Source: CAZSDW01 sp964605705 (lineage in GTDB: Bacteria > Fidelibacterota > UBA2242). From it: DNA of 64,000 nt. Each line of letters begins with the position of its first letter. The stretch's first letter is position 1. The notes below the pieces were generated by a model. It was given only the letters and a program-made list of their open reading frames with translations. It was not told where the DNA came from and did not search any database. Made by a program: the position numbers and the translations under genes. The stretch spans positions 1-64,000 of the forward strand of contig CAZSDW010000015.1 in the NCBI GenBank assembly GCA_964605705.1. Reading direction: 5' to 3'. This document shows positions 9,026 to 16,934 of the stretch, one piece after another.

Positions 9026-9125
9026 NNNNNNNNNNNNNNNNNNNNNNNNNNNNNNNNNNNNNNNNNNNNNNNNNNNNNNNNNNNNNNNNNNNNNNNNNNN
9101 NNNNNNNNNNNNNNNNNNNNNNNNN
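9026..9125. other. assembly gap (100 N)
   Basis: Exactly 100 N, the conventional filler for a scaffold gap of unknown length. The five bases on each side are the same (ATCAA before and after). The reading frame happens to stay open across the N, but the two sides are different pilin-type genes, so the continuous ORF is an artefact. The rest of the pilin and the start of the next gene, possibly additional genes, are missing. Confidence 0.97.
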
Positions 9126-9551
9126 ATCAACAGCGACAGCGGAGTTACCTTAGCCGAAACGGCTGTCGCTATTTTAATAATGACGATTTTAGTTATTGGC
9201 GGTCTGCAATTTGTCTCGGTGGGCAGAGAGCAGTTGACCGCGGAAAAATACCAGCGAATCGCATTAATAATCGCCGAGAGCCGTCTTGAAACTGCTCGCA
9301 AATATTCATGGGAAATCCTGTCAGACAGTTTATCGGAATCCAATACCAGCATTTCACTGAAAGATGTGCCGGGCACACGCACCACCGTCGTCACGGATAT
9401 AGATGATGATTTTGACGGAACCGGTGGGTCTGATTCAGATGCTAATACTGTTGACTATAAACACATTGAAGTTACTGTTACATGGGCTTCGACTCAGTCG
9501 CTCAGCCTGGAAACCGATATCAGCGAGTATTTTTATGATATGGCTCAATAG
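9126..9551 (+). CDS. PilV/GspI-like minor pilin (5' end in gap)
   Basis: The 141 codons after the gap carry a second prepilin N-terminus: SDSG followed by VTLAETAVAILIMTILVIGG, with Glu at position 5 after the expected PilD cleavage. Minor pilins with this type of N-terminus and a following E-Y-Q-R-I-A-x-x-I-A-E-S-R-L-E segment match the PilV/GspI group, which prime pilus assembly. The C-terminal half includes a DDDFDGTGGSDSDANT segment. The start codon lies inside the gap, probably only a few codons upstream. The end overlaps the start of the next gene by 17 bases. Confidence 0.8.
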   Translation: MNSDSGVTLAETAVAILIMTILVIGGLQFVSVGREQLTAEKYQRIALIIAESRLETARKYSWEILSDSLSESNTSISLKDVPGTRTTVVTDIDDDFDGTGGSDSDANTVDYKHIEVTVTWASTQSLSLETDISEYFYDMAQ

Positions 9552-10050
9552 AATTTTATCAGTCGACTCAAGCGGCTTTACCCTGGTGGAACTCAGTATT
9601 ACCATCGTTGTGTCTTCAATATTGATTCTGTTTGCTGGAAGTCTTTTAATTATTTCAAATGAACAGCTGGTCAAATCCGAAAATGAAGTCCAGGCTGTTC
9701 GGGATCACACACTGATTACCCAAATTTGTTCAAGAATTATTCGTGAAGGAACTGGTTCCAGTTCAAAAATATTCACAGACTCGACAAAAACAGCTGTCAG
9801 CAGCACCGGGGCCTGTCTGAGTATAACGGCTCCCGATCTGACGACAACGTCACTATATTCAGGCGATAACGATTTTGTGTTAGTGAAGACGAATGGCGTC
9901 AAAAACAGAATAGTTCGAAATATAGTCAATAATCTCAGTTTTACTGAGTTCTATAATCCGGATTCCTTACGGACCATCCGGGTGGCATTAACCACAAATC
10001 ATAATGGTAGTCCATTGACGACAACCCAATATTACTCATTTCGGAATTGA
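9535..10050 (+). CDS. PilW/GspJ-like minor pilin
   Basis: A prepilin with a short leader (MIWLNRILSVDSSG) and the mature N-terminus FTLVELSITIVVSSILILFA containing Glu5. The remaining 140 residues resemble the minor pilins of the PilW group (helix continuing into ISNEQLVKSENEVQAVRDH, then beta-rich). I choose ATG 9535, which overlaps the preceding gene by 17 bases and gives a short normal leader; earlier in-frame starts would place about 44 extra residues before the prepilin motif and run antiparallel to no known family. Function: part of the minor-pilin complex at the pilus tip. Operon position between pilV-like and pilD. Confidence 0.8.
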   Translation: MIWLNRILSVDSSGFTLVELSITIVVSSILILFAGSLLIISNEQLVKSENEVQAVRDHTLITQICSRIIREGTGSSSKIFTDSTKTAVSSTGACLSITAPDLTTTSLYSGDNDFVLVKTNGVKNRIVRNIVNNLSFTEFYNPDSLRTIRVALTTNHNGSPLTTTQYYSFRN

Positions 10051-10056
10051 GTTCTG

Positions 10057-10827
10057 ATGGAAGCGATAATCATTATATTACTTTTTACTCTTGGAGCGAT
10101 TATTGGCAGTTTCCTGAATGTCCTGATCTATCGGCTCCCCAGAAAAGAATCGATTCTGTTTCCTGCTTCCCATTGCCCCAACTGCCATCATTCAATCCGA
10201 TTCCGGGACAATATACCGATTATCAGTTATTTATTGCTCAGAGGACAATGTTTCTACTGCCATTCTTCAATACCGGTTCGATACTTTCTGGTAGAATTAC
10301 TCAGCGCAATGTCCTGGGTTGTTCTCTATTTAAAATTCGGACTGAGTATTGATTTTGCGCTCCAGTTGATTCTGGTTTCAATTCTAATTGTCTGCGCTTA
10401 TACGGATCTTGATCACCGCCGGATTTTGAATTCGGTCCTGCTGTTTGGATTAGGCATCGGTTTGGCTATCACTTCTTTATTAAATCCTGCAACGATTCTG
10501 GATTCAATTTTCGGAATGGCAGTAGGATTGGCATTTATGCTTTTTTGGGCGGCTCTGGGAAAGCTGCTTTTCAAGCAGACTGCCATGGGCGGCGGAGACA
10601 TCAAACTGGCGGCAATGGTTGGTATTTTCACCGGCGCCAAATTTATCCTGCTTATCCTAATTTTATCATTCGCTCTGGCATCATTTTATGTAGTTTTTAT
10701 TCCATTCAAGAAACAAACTGTGCTCGGTCGTCGGCTGCCGCTGGCGCCTTTTATTGCAGTGTCAACTCTCATTACCCTATTATTTGGTAATGAATTAATT
10801 CAAAGCTACCTGGATCTGGTCTTCTAA
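10057..10827 (+). CDS. pilD: prepilin peptidase / N-methyltransferase PilD
   Basis: A 256-residue inner-membrane aspartic peptidase that removes prepilin leaders and methylates the new N-terminus. The N-terminal cytoplasmic domain has the two zinc pairs CPNC (about residues 40-43) and CFYC (about 66-69). The catalytic aspartates are in AYTDLDHR (near residue 117) and the family motif GGGDIK (near residue 181). Seven to eight hydrophobic segments are visible. Location inside the pilus operon, right after the minor pilins, fits. Ribosome-binding site is weak (GAGTT), suggesting coupling to the gene before. Confidence 0.95.
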   Translation: MEAIIIILLFTLGAIIGSFLNVLIYRLPRKESILFPASHCPNCHHSIRFRDNIPIISYLLLRGQCFYCHSSIPVRYFLVELLSAMSWVVLYLKFGLSIDFALQLILVSILIVCAYTDLDHRRILNSVLLFGLGIGLAITSLLNPATILDSIFGMAVGLAFMLFWAALGKLLFKQTAMGGGDIKLAAMVGIFTGAKFILLILILSFALASFYVVFIPFKKQTVLGRRLPLAPFIAVSTLITLLFGNELIQSYLDLVF

Positions 10828-10829
10828 TT

Positions 10830-11783
10830 ATGAAACCATTTATGAAAAACCTGAAATCTGAAGATGGCGCCGTTCTGGCGATGGTAATGGTTTTTTTCCT
10901 GTTTATGACGATTATCGGTTCGACATTACTTTCATTGGCATCCCAGGAAATCATGTTCAGCCGGCATGAGATTCAGAAAACTCAATCCTACTATAATGCT
11001 GAAAGCGGCTTGAATATCGCCCTGTGGCGGATCAATCAGGGTGTTGATAGCAATGCATCTTTCAGTACCAGTTCAGTCAGTGTCGCAGTCGATACTATCA
11101 ATCTGACAGTGACTGCCACCGGTATCACCGGAATTTATTCAACGAGTCTGTCCTGGGATCTACTGGAAGATAATGTCTTTAGTCATATTATATCCTTTGG
11201 GTCAGATTTGGATACCAGTCATTTTACACTGACATCTGGGAACGCATCCGATATTTCTCAGTTTGATGTGCTTCCTGCCATTGATCTGTCTTACTACCTT
11301 TCGATTGCCGATTATGTCTATTATTCTGATCAATCATTCAACTCCGTGTTACCGGACGGAATTCATTTTGTCAACGGACATATAGACGCAAAAAATGGAA
11401 CCGAGTTACATGGAACATTGATCGCTACAACCGGTATTAAATTTGTCGGAATTGTTACCATCATCGCCCAGCAAGTGCCCGATACAAACATCTATTATCC
11501 GGCAATAATTTCATATGATTCAACATTTACAGAGACCAACGAAATAAGCGGTGTTCCGAATCTGACTGTTATGGGAGCGATTTATTCAAATGACTTCATC
11601 AGTATCAAAGGCAGTACCCTATCGGGACCCATAATTGCACCTGAAATTGAGCTAAAAGCCGGAGCGGTGATTGATGATCTGGGTAATCCTCAGTACTATA
11701 ACACTCCCCCGGGATTTGAGCCCGTGGAAGGACATGACCTGGTCAAATTATTTAAAATTGGTTCCTGGAGAAGGTTGAATTAG
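10830..11783 (+). CDS. PilX-like pilus assembly protein
   Basis: A 317-residue protein with a short basic N-terminus (KNLKSEDGAVLAMVMVFFLF), one long hydrophobic helix, and the sequence YYNAESGLNIAL typical of the PilX N-terminal domain (A-x-x-A-A-E-A-G-L pattern). The rest is beta-rich, with a repetitive parallel-beta look (VNGHIDAKNGTELHGTLIATTGI, read in short stretches) as in polymer-forming or bactofilin-like folds. It lacks the prepilin Glu5 motif. PilX proteins are minor components needed for pilus assembly in other bacteria. The start follows pilD by two bases and the stop overlaps the pilM start region. Confidence 0.72.
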   Translation: MKPFMKNLKSEDGAVLAMVMVFFLFMTIIGSTLLSLASQEIMFSRHEIQKTQSYYNAESGLNIALWRINQGVDSNASFSTSSVSVAVDTINLTVTATGITGIYSTSLSWDLLEDNVFSHIISFGSDLDTSHFTLTSGNASDISQFDVLPAIDLSYYLSIADYVYYSDQSFNSVLPDGIHFVNGHIDAKNGTELHGTLIATTGIKFVGIVTIIAQQVPDTNIYYPAIISYDSTFTETNEISGVPNLTVMGAIYSNDFISIKGSTLSGPIIAPEIELKAGAVIDDLGNPQYYNTPPGFEPVEGHDLVKLFKIGSWRRLN

Positions 11784-11785
11784 TG

Positions 11786-12853
11786 ATGTTTAAAGAGACA
11801 ATCAGGGTCGGATTGGATATTGGTCATAACTCTATAAAGATGGTCGGTCTGCGTAAAAAGCACTCCCTTAAAATCGAATTCCTGAGACATTTTGATTTAT
11901 TTCTCTCCGATAAAGCAAACAGTCATATGGATTTGAATTCTACGGTCATTACCCAGGTATTGAGAGATATCGTTCACGACCTGCCTTTTGCCGTGCGGAA
12001 GGTTCATACGACTTTATCGGATATTGATTCTGAAATCAGGACTGTCGAAATCCCCCTGATTTCCGGGGATGAAATCAAATCCGCCCTGCGCTGGAATCTG
12101 GCAAGCATGATCTCAGCTGAGATTGATACCATGGAATACGATTATCATATTATCAACCGCAATAAAATCAAGAACAGTATGGCGATTATTGTCGGGATAG
12201 CATCCCGTGAAGCACTGAATAACCAGCTGGAAATAATTTCCAGAACCCGTCTTGAAGTCCAGAGTGTCGATATCGACTCGCTGGCAATCTATAACTGTTT
12301 TGTGGGTCTCAATCCATTAACTGAAAACCAGACGATCATTCTCCTCAATATCGGCGCCGAAAAAACCACTTTCATCATTGTTCACCCCGATCATGATCCC
12401 TACATCTCATCCCAGCCGATCGGTGGAAATGACATTACCCGGCAGATTGAATCTAAGCTGCATACCTCATTCAAGGATGCCGAAAAACAGAAAGTCCTGT
12501 TTAACAGCCAGCAATACACTAATCCCGAATTGAATGATCAAATCACCTTCTCGGAGCTGGAATGGCAGAAAATACTCAACAGCTTTTCAAATTCATTATC
12601 GAATTTAATTAGTAACGCTAACATTCAGTACCAGATTCTCTACGGTGAGGAATCAGCTGCAAAAATTTTCCTGACAGGCGGCAGTGCCTTCCTGTATCGT
12701 CTGGATTTACTCATTGCCCAGCAGACAAAAATTCCGGTTTTCCGTTGGAACCCACTCGAAAGCAAGCAGTTCGATTTTAATTCTACTGATCATTCAATTT
12801 TTCTGACCGGACCCCTTTACACAACTGCGATCGGATTAGCACTAAGAGATTAA
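11786..12853 (+). CDS. pilM: type IV pilus inner-membrane assembly protein PilM
   Basis: An actin-like (FtsA/MreB fold) cytoplasmic protein of 355 residues. The phosphate-1 loop VGLDIGHNSIKMV lies at the N-terminus, with ILLNIGAEKTTFIIV as the second phosphate loop and FLTGGSAFLY as the adenosine motif. PilM binds the cytoplasmic tail of PilN and links PilB to the PilNOP alignment complex. GGAGAAGG at 11767-11774 serves ATG 11786; a GTG directly before it at 11783 could also start translation. It is the first of the five-gene pilMNOPQ set. Confidence 0.93.
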   Translation: MFKETIRVGLDIGHNSIKMVGLRKKHSLKIEFLRHFDLFLSDKANSHMDLNSTVITQVLRDIVHDLPFAVRKVHTTLSDIDSEIRTVEIPLISGDEIKSALRWNLASMISAEIDTMEYDYHIINRNKIKNSMAIIVGIASREALNNQLEIISRTRLEVQSVDIDSLAIYNCFVGLNPLTENQTIILLNIGAEKTTFIIVHPDHDPYISSQPIGGNDITRQIESKLHTSFKDAEKQKVLFNSQQYTNPELNDQITFSELEWQKILNSFSNSLSNLISNANIQYQILYGEESAAKIFLTGGSAFLYRLDLLIAQQTKIPVFRWNPLESKQFDFNSTDHSIFLTGPLYTTAIGLALRD

Positions 12854-12854
12854 T

Positions 12855-13442
12855 ATGGAACCTATCTACATCAATCTGCTGGTTAAATCAAAACTGCAAA
12901 AAAAACAACAGAGAGTTAAATTTACATTATCGTTATCCTATATAATGCTCTGGATATTTTCAGGATTCACCTTGTTTCATATTTATCAGACCAATCAGTT
13001 TATTTCATCGATTTACATGAAAGAAATAAACAATATCAGTGGTGAGATTATCGGTCAGAGTCCCAAATTCCAGCGGATAAAATACCTCTATCAACAGAAA
13101 TTCCAGTGGGAAAATACCATCGCAGATTATCAACAGCAGATCCATCGTCCCTGGCTGTGGCTGTCTAAAATGCTGTCTCTCTCAGCCCTGACTCCGGACA
13201 ATATCCGCTTAAACAAAATTCGAGTCACAACTAATCCCAATAATAAGGAGTTCCTGAATTTCAGCGGGACAGCGATTATCAATGCGGATAATACCGGTAG
13301 TGACCAGCTGAACCAGTACCAACAGGACCTGTCGGATGACGCAGAATTTATGCATCAATTGAAAACAGTTTCGATGGTTGAGACCCGAATCGAAAAAAGC
13401 AAGGATGAACCGATTATGTCCTTTTCAATGGTGGTTAAATAA
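12855..13442 (+). CDS. pilN: type IV pilus alignment protein PilN
   Basis: A 195-residue bitopic inner-membrane protein. The N-terminal cytoplasmic tail begins MEPIYINLLVKSK, which matches the conserved I-N-L-L motif by which PilN docks on PilM. One membrane helix (about residues 25-45) is followed by a short coiled-coil and a ferredoxin-like periplasmic domain. It directly follows pilM with one base between stop and start. Partner of PilO and PilP in the periplasmic ring connecting to the PilQ secretin. Confidence 0.9.
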   Translation: MEPIYINLLVKSKLQKKQQRVKFTLSLSYIMLWIFSGFTLFHIYQTNQFISSIYMKEINNISGEIIGQSPKFQRIKYLYQQKFQWENTIADYQQQIHRPWLWLSKMLSLSALTPDNIRLNKIRVTTNPNNKEFLNFSGTAIINADNTGSDQLNQYQQDLSDDAEFMHQLKTVSMVETRIEKSKDEPIMSFSMVVK

Positions 13443-13443
13443 C

Positions 13444-14019
13444 ATGAGTTCAATTTTCAAGCAAGAATCCGGTTCATCAAGTAACCTGTTCAAGCCTCTC
13501 TGGCTAATCGTGGCAATATTTATCTATTCCGGGTCGATGGCTCTCAGCAATTTCCTGATCATTAAACCACAGCTTAAGCAATATCAACTATTGAAAGCCC
13601 AGAAGGATGAACTGGATGATATGATCGCTAATACAAATTTCAAAGATATTGATAAAACCCTTAAAACTCTTGAGAACACGATTGATTTCTATAAAGATCA
13701 GCAAAAACTTTTCGATACGAAGGTCCTGCCCAGAAATGATATATCAATAGTATTAGGGGAATTGAACCAGATTGTTAAATCCTCAAAACTGACCCTGCGC
13801 TATATCGATCCTTTGCCACCCGCAGGAAAAATTCTCAAGAAATACCGGAAAACACCCATCACGTTACTATTAAACGGAACTTACTATAACTTTTTAACTT
13901 TCCTGGACAATCTGGAGCATTCAAAATACTGGTTGCTGATCGATAATTTTACGATCAATCCGGCAGTGAAGGGTAATGATTATTCATATAACGTCAACAT
14001 CTATACCATCTCAAATTAA
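13444..14019 (+). CDS. pilO: type IV pilus alignment protein PilO
   Basis: A 191-residue bitopic membrane protein, with one helix (about residues 19-40, LWLIVAIFIYSGSMALSNFL), a coiled coil rich in Lys, Glu and Gln, and a periplasmic domain. It forms heterodimers with PilN. I use ATG 13444, one base after the pilN stop; an in-frame start upstream at 13378 would only add sequence overlapping pilN. The order M-N-O-P-Q supports the assignment more strongly than primary sequence alone. Confidence 0.88.
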   Translation: MSSIFKQESGSSSNLFKPLWLIVAIFIYSGSMALSNFLIIKPQLKQYQLLKAQKDELDDMIANTNFKDIDKTLKTLENTIDFYKDQQKLFDTKVLPRNDISIVLGELNQIVKSSKLTLRYIDPLPPAGKILKKYRKTPITLLLNGTYYNFLTFLDNLEHSKYWLLIDNFTINPAVKGNDYSYNVNIYTISN

Positions 14020-14020
14020 A

Positions 14021-14581
14021 ATGGATACAATAAAACGTAAACTCGTTATTCTCATTTCGCTGCTATTGATATTACCTCTGATATTACTACTACAATTACA
14101 AAAAATGCCCAAAATGGGTTCCAAATATACATTCAAGGCAAATTCTGGCGCTGTCCAAGAAGAGATCGGAATTTTTAAAAATGTACTGACCGATGTCATG
14201 GCATATGTTAATACCAAATCAAACACTCCGGCAGAATTGACGGAAAACCTGAGTGGCTCAATTCCAGGCAATCTGCGGGATCCCTTTCAATATAATAGTC
14301 CAATAAAAAAACAATCAAATAGTAAAACCGGCAAAGTCAAATCGGCATCCACATCTCAAGCAAAGCCAGTCATATCAAAACCCAAACCGAAACCCAAACC
14401 GCAGTTGACATTGAACGGGATCATTTTTGATAAAGAAAATCCAATGGCAATCATCAACGGCGATATTTTTAAAACATCTGATAAAATCGGCGAATATACA
14501 ATTCAGTCCATAAGCGAAAAGGGTGTTCAGCTGCTTTCCGGAAAGGACGACCTATTTCTCCAGGCACCTGTAATTGAATAA
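14021..14581 (+). CDS. pilP: type IV pilus protein PilP
   Basis: A 186-residue protein with one N-terminal hydrophobic segment (LVILISLLLILPLILLLQL). A Lys-Pro-rich linker (KPKPKPKPQ) follows near residue 120, then a small beta domain beginning LTLNGIIFDKENPMAIING, like the HR domain of PilP and GspC that contacts the secretin. Classical PilP is a lipoprotein; here no lipobox Cys is visible, so it is probably anchored by the membrane helix, in the manner of GspC. Start at ATG 14021, immediately after pilO. Confidence 0.8.
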   Translation: MDTIKRKLVILISLLLILPLILLLQLQKMPKMGSKYTFKANSGAVQEEIGIFKNVLTDVMAYVNTKSNTPAELTENLSGSIPGNLRDPFQYNSPIKKQSNSKTGKVKSASTSQAKPVISKPKPKPKPQLTLNGIIFDKENPMAIINGDIFKTSDKIGEYTIQSISEKGVQLLSGKDDLFLQAPVIE

Positions 14582-14608
14582 AAAATCGGATAAGTAAAGG
14601 CTAAAATA

Positions 14609-15955
14609 ATGAAAAATTACCAATTAAAAATAATCACCCTGCTGATTCTCTTATTTACACTGACTGCTCAAGCTCAGACTGAAACCGAATCGAAAATATC
14701 GATGAATATCAAAGATGCTTCTATTTACAATGTTCTGAAAATCCTGGAGTCCAAGACGGGATTGAAATTCGTTGTAGATCCGGCAATCAAAGATCGCCGC
14801 ATGACCGTTAACCTGGAAAATTTGTATCCCGATGAGGCAATATCGGTCATCATGGAATCCAACGATCTGGGCTTTCGTCGGGTCGAGGGGGTTGATGTAT
14901 ATATCGTCAGTGATAAGCGTCGTATTATGCGGGAAACTGAAATCCGGCGGTTTCCCTGCCATTTCTCGGATGCCAACAAACTTCAGAAAATGCTGGTCAA
15001 TATTATTACTCCCGGAGTCGGTGCAGTGATAGCCGATGAGCGGACTAACTCACTGATTATCCGTGAGAATCCCGAAGTGCTTGAGCTTCTCGAGGTCATG
15101 CTCGAAGAACTGGACCGCCCCACTCCCCAGATTTACATCGAAGCGGCAATTGCGGAAATTTCACTTTCCAAGAACAATGAAACCGGCATCGAGTGGCTCT
15201 GGAAAGATCCCAATCTTGCCAGTGCTACCGATCAGGTTGGCAGTCGATTTGACTTACGTCGAACCGGTGGTGGTGAAACCACCCAGAATCAGTATTTAGA
15301 TGGGGCAGGAAATCTCTGGGGACCCAGTTTACCCATAGGGCAAGGATTGGGTATCGGGATTTTGAACACCCATATTGATATCGCCATGCATGCCATTCAG
15401 ACCAATTATGATCTCAATATACTTTCCAAACCCTATTTGGTCACTTTGGATAACGAGGAAGCCATTATTGAAGTCGGTGACCAGATTCCCTATAAGGTTT
15501 TGAATCAATACGGCATTACCTCCTACGAGTTCAAGTCTGCTTCGGTAAAGTTGTCTGTGATTCCCCATGTCAATGATGATAATACAATTACAGTCAATAT
15601 TCGCCCGAATGCTGATTTCCAGAATGGACAAACTCCTGATGGTGTTCCGATTATTGCCACCAGAAAAGCCAATACCAAGGTCACCGTCCAAAATGGTAAA
15701 ACCATTGTCATTGGTGGTTTAATGCGGGAATCAACGACAGAGACTATCAGTAAAGTACCACTTCTGGGATCAATTCCGTTAATTGGAGCTCTTTTTCGCA
15801 GTAATGTCAAGTTGACCACCAAGAATGAACTGGTTGTATTTCTGACACCTAAAATTATGACCGATGAATTGGCACAACGGGAGCTGGTACCGGAGAATTA
15901 TTTATCCGATGATGCTCAGAAAAAAATTAAAAAGTTTGATTCACTCAACAAGTAA
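14609..15955 (+). CDS. pilQ: type IV pilus secretin PilQ
   Basis: A 448-residue outer-membrane secretin through which the pilus exits. A signal peptide ends at ALTAQAQ-like residues (LLFTLTAQAQT), followed by an STN/N0 domain (NIKDASIYNVLKILESKTG), one N1 domain, and the C-terminal secretin barrel with motifs VGDQIPYKV and the C-terminal VPLLGSIPLIGALFRS and ELVVFLTPKI. It is shorter than proteobacterial PilQ (about 700 residues) because the peptidoglycan-binding AMIN domains are missing. It ends the core pilus gene set; the next frame opens at its stop codon. Confidence 0.94.
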   Translation: MKNYQLKIITLLILLFTLTAQAQTETESKISMNIKDASIYNVLKILESKTGLKFVVDPAIKDRRMTVNLENLYPDEAISVIMESNDLGFRRVEGVDVYIVSDKRRIMRETEIRRFPCHFSDANKLQKMLVNIITPGVGAVIADERTNSLIIRENPEVLELLEVMLEELDRPTPQIYIEAAIAEISLSKNNETGIEWLWKDPNLASATDQVGSRFDLRRTGGGETTQNQYLDGAGNLWGPSLPIGQGLGIGILNTHIDIAMHAIQTNYDLNILSKPYLVTLDNEEAIIEVGDQIPYKVLNQYGITSYEFKSASVKLSVIPHVNDDNTITVNIRPNADFQNGQTPDGVPIIATRKANTKVTVQNGKTIVIGGLMRESTTETISKVPLLGSIPLIGALFRSNVKLTTKNELVVFLTPKIMTDELAQRELVPENYLSDDAQKKIKKFDSLNK

Positions 15956-15978
15956 TGCAGTTCAGAGGGGATAAAATC

Positions 15979-16347
15979 ATGAAAGAAAAATATTTTATAG
16001 ACATCATGGTTGTGGATGACGATCCGGAGATACTGGATTGTTTTCGATCTATTTTTAAAAACAAGAAAGTGCACCTGTATCTCACATCCAGCTCGACTTC
16101 TGCCGTGGAAGAAATGAAACAACATTCGTACGATATTGCTTATATTGATCTTTATATGCCGGTGATGAACGGGATTGAAACAATGTTGCGACTTAAAGAG
16201 ATAAATCCGCAGCTATCGGCGATAATGATTTCCGGTTTTCGGAATCCGCGCATGCTTCAGTCTGCAAAAAATAGCGGCGCACAGGATTATCTTTTTAAAC
16301 CACTTCAGGTTAATGATATTCTTAATAAAGCAATTGTCCCGAATTAA
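15979..16347 (+). CDS. stand-alone receiver-domain protein (first of two)
   Basis: A 122-residue CheY-like protein. The acidic pair is in MVVDDDPE, the phospho-acceptor Asp in IAYIDLYMPVMNG, and the conserved Lys in YLFKPLQ. The switch Thr/Ser region reads MISGFRN. There is no output domain, so it must work through a protein partner. I select ATG 15979, which has GAGGGG eight bases upstream; an earlier ATG at 15955 overlaps the pilQ stop. Together with the next gene it closes the pilus operon, suggesting control of pilus activity, as PilG/PilH or CheY-like proteins do elsewhere. Confidence 0.85.
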   Translation: MKEKYFIDIMVVDDDPEILDCFRSIFKNKKVHLYLTSSSTSAVEEMKQHSYDIAYIDLYMPVMNGIETMLRLKEINPQLSAIMISGFRNPRMLQSAKNSGAQDYLFKPLQVNDILNKAIVPN

Positions 16348-16377
16348 TTTTTTAAATTAAAGAAATAGGAGCAGAAC

Positions 16378-16788
16378 ATGGTCTCGCCTGCAACATTAAA
16401 CGTTATGGTTATTGATGATGAGAATGATATTCTGGATTCCTTCATGAGTATTTTTGAGAATTCCGGTTTCAATCTGTTCCCCGCTAAAAGCGGTAAAATG
16501 GCAATCGAGGAAATGAAGAAAAGACATTATCATATTGCCTTCATCGATCTATTTATGCCTGAAATGGATGGACTCGAAACCCTTCGCCAATTAAAAATAA
16601 TCAATCCCGACTTGATTGCGGTAATGATATCCGGTTTCCGAAATGAAGATATGCTGGAGAAAGCATTGAAAATCGGCGCTTCGAATTATCTATATAAACC
16701 GTTGGATGTGCAATCAATTTTCGGCATCACCCTGAAGCTGGCTCAACAGCTCGGTATCCAGAATAATCTCGAATTCATGTATTCTTAG
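16378..16788 (+). CDS. stand-alone receiver-domain protein (second of two)
   Basis: A 136-residue receiver domain clearly related to the preceding one: same MVIDDEND start, phospho-acceptor Asp in IAFIDLFMPEMDG, the same unusual MISGFRN after strand 4, and the Lys in YLYKPLDV. TAGGAG upstream (16366-16371) is a good ribosome-binding site. The pair probably arose by duplication. The C-terminus is slightly longer (LGIQNNLEFMYS). A hairpin terminator follows within 30 bases, so the pilus operon ends here. Confidence 0.87.
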   Translation: MVSPATLNVMVIDDENDILDSFMSIFENSGFNLFPAKSGKMAIEEMKKRHYHIAFIDLFMPEMDGLETLRQLKIINPDLIAVMISGFRNEDMLEKALKIGASNYLYKPLDVQSIFGITLKLAQQLGIQNNLEFMYS

Positions 16789-16813
16789 ATCCGTCGAAAA
16801 CAGTTGAAAATAG

Positions 16814-16844
16814 TGGTATTGGGACATGGTCCTGATACCATTTT
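16814..16844 (+). terminator. rho-independent terminator of the pilus operon
   Basis: A 12-base-pair stem (16814-16825 with 16829-16840; ten Watson-Crick and two G-U pairs) closes a three-base loop and is followed by TTTT. It lies 25 bases after the second receiver gene. Confidence 0.7.
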
Positions 16845-16934
16845 GACTTTATTTATTGTTCTTTAAATTTTGGTTTGAAAATCAGCGTCAAGATTCCGAA
16901 ATTCAGCTTAGACAAATAATTACAGGAGAAACCG

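Noticed and set aside
9403..9534. Long N-terminal extension of the PilW-like protein
   Set aside because: It runs inside the preceding gene in another frame and puts the prepilin leader in the middle of the protein.
8859..9551. One continuous 230-codon pilin gene across the N run
   Set aside because: The N are filler and the sequence after them has its own prepilin N-terminus; these are two genes.
6048..16788. Type II secretion system instead of type IV pilus
   Set aside because: The pilM, pilN, pilO, pilP, pilQ order and the PilX-like gene define a pilus system; no GspC/GspD pair or GspK is seen.
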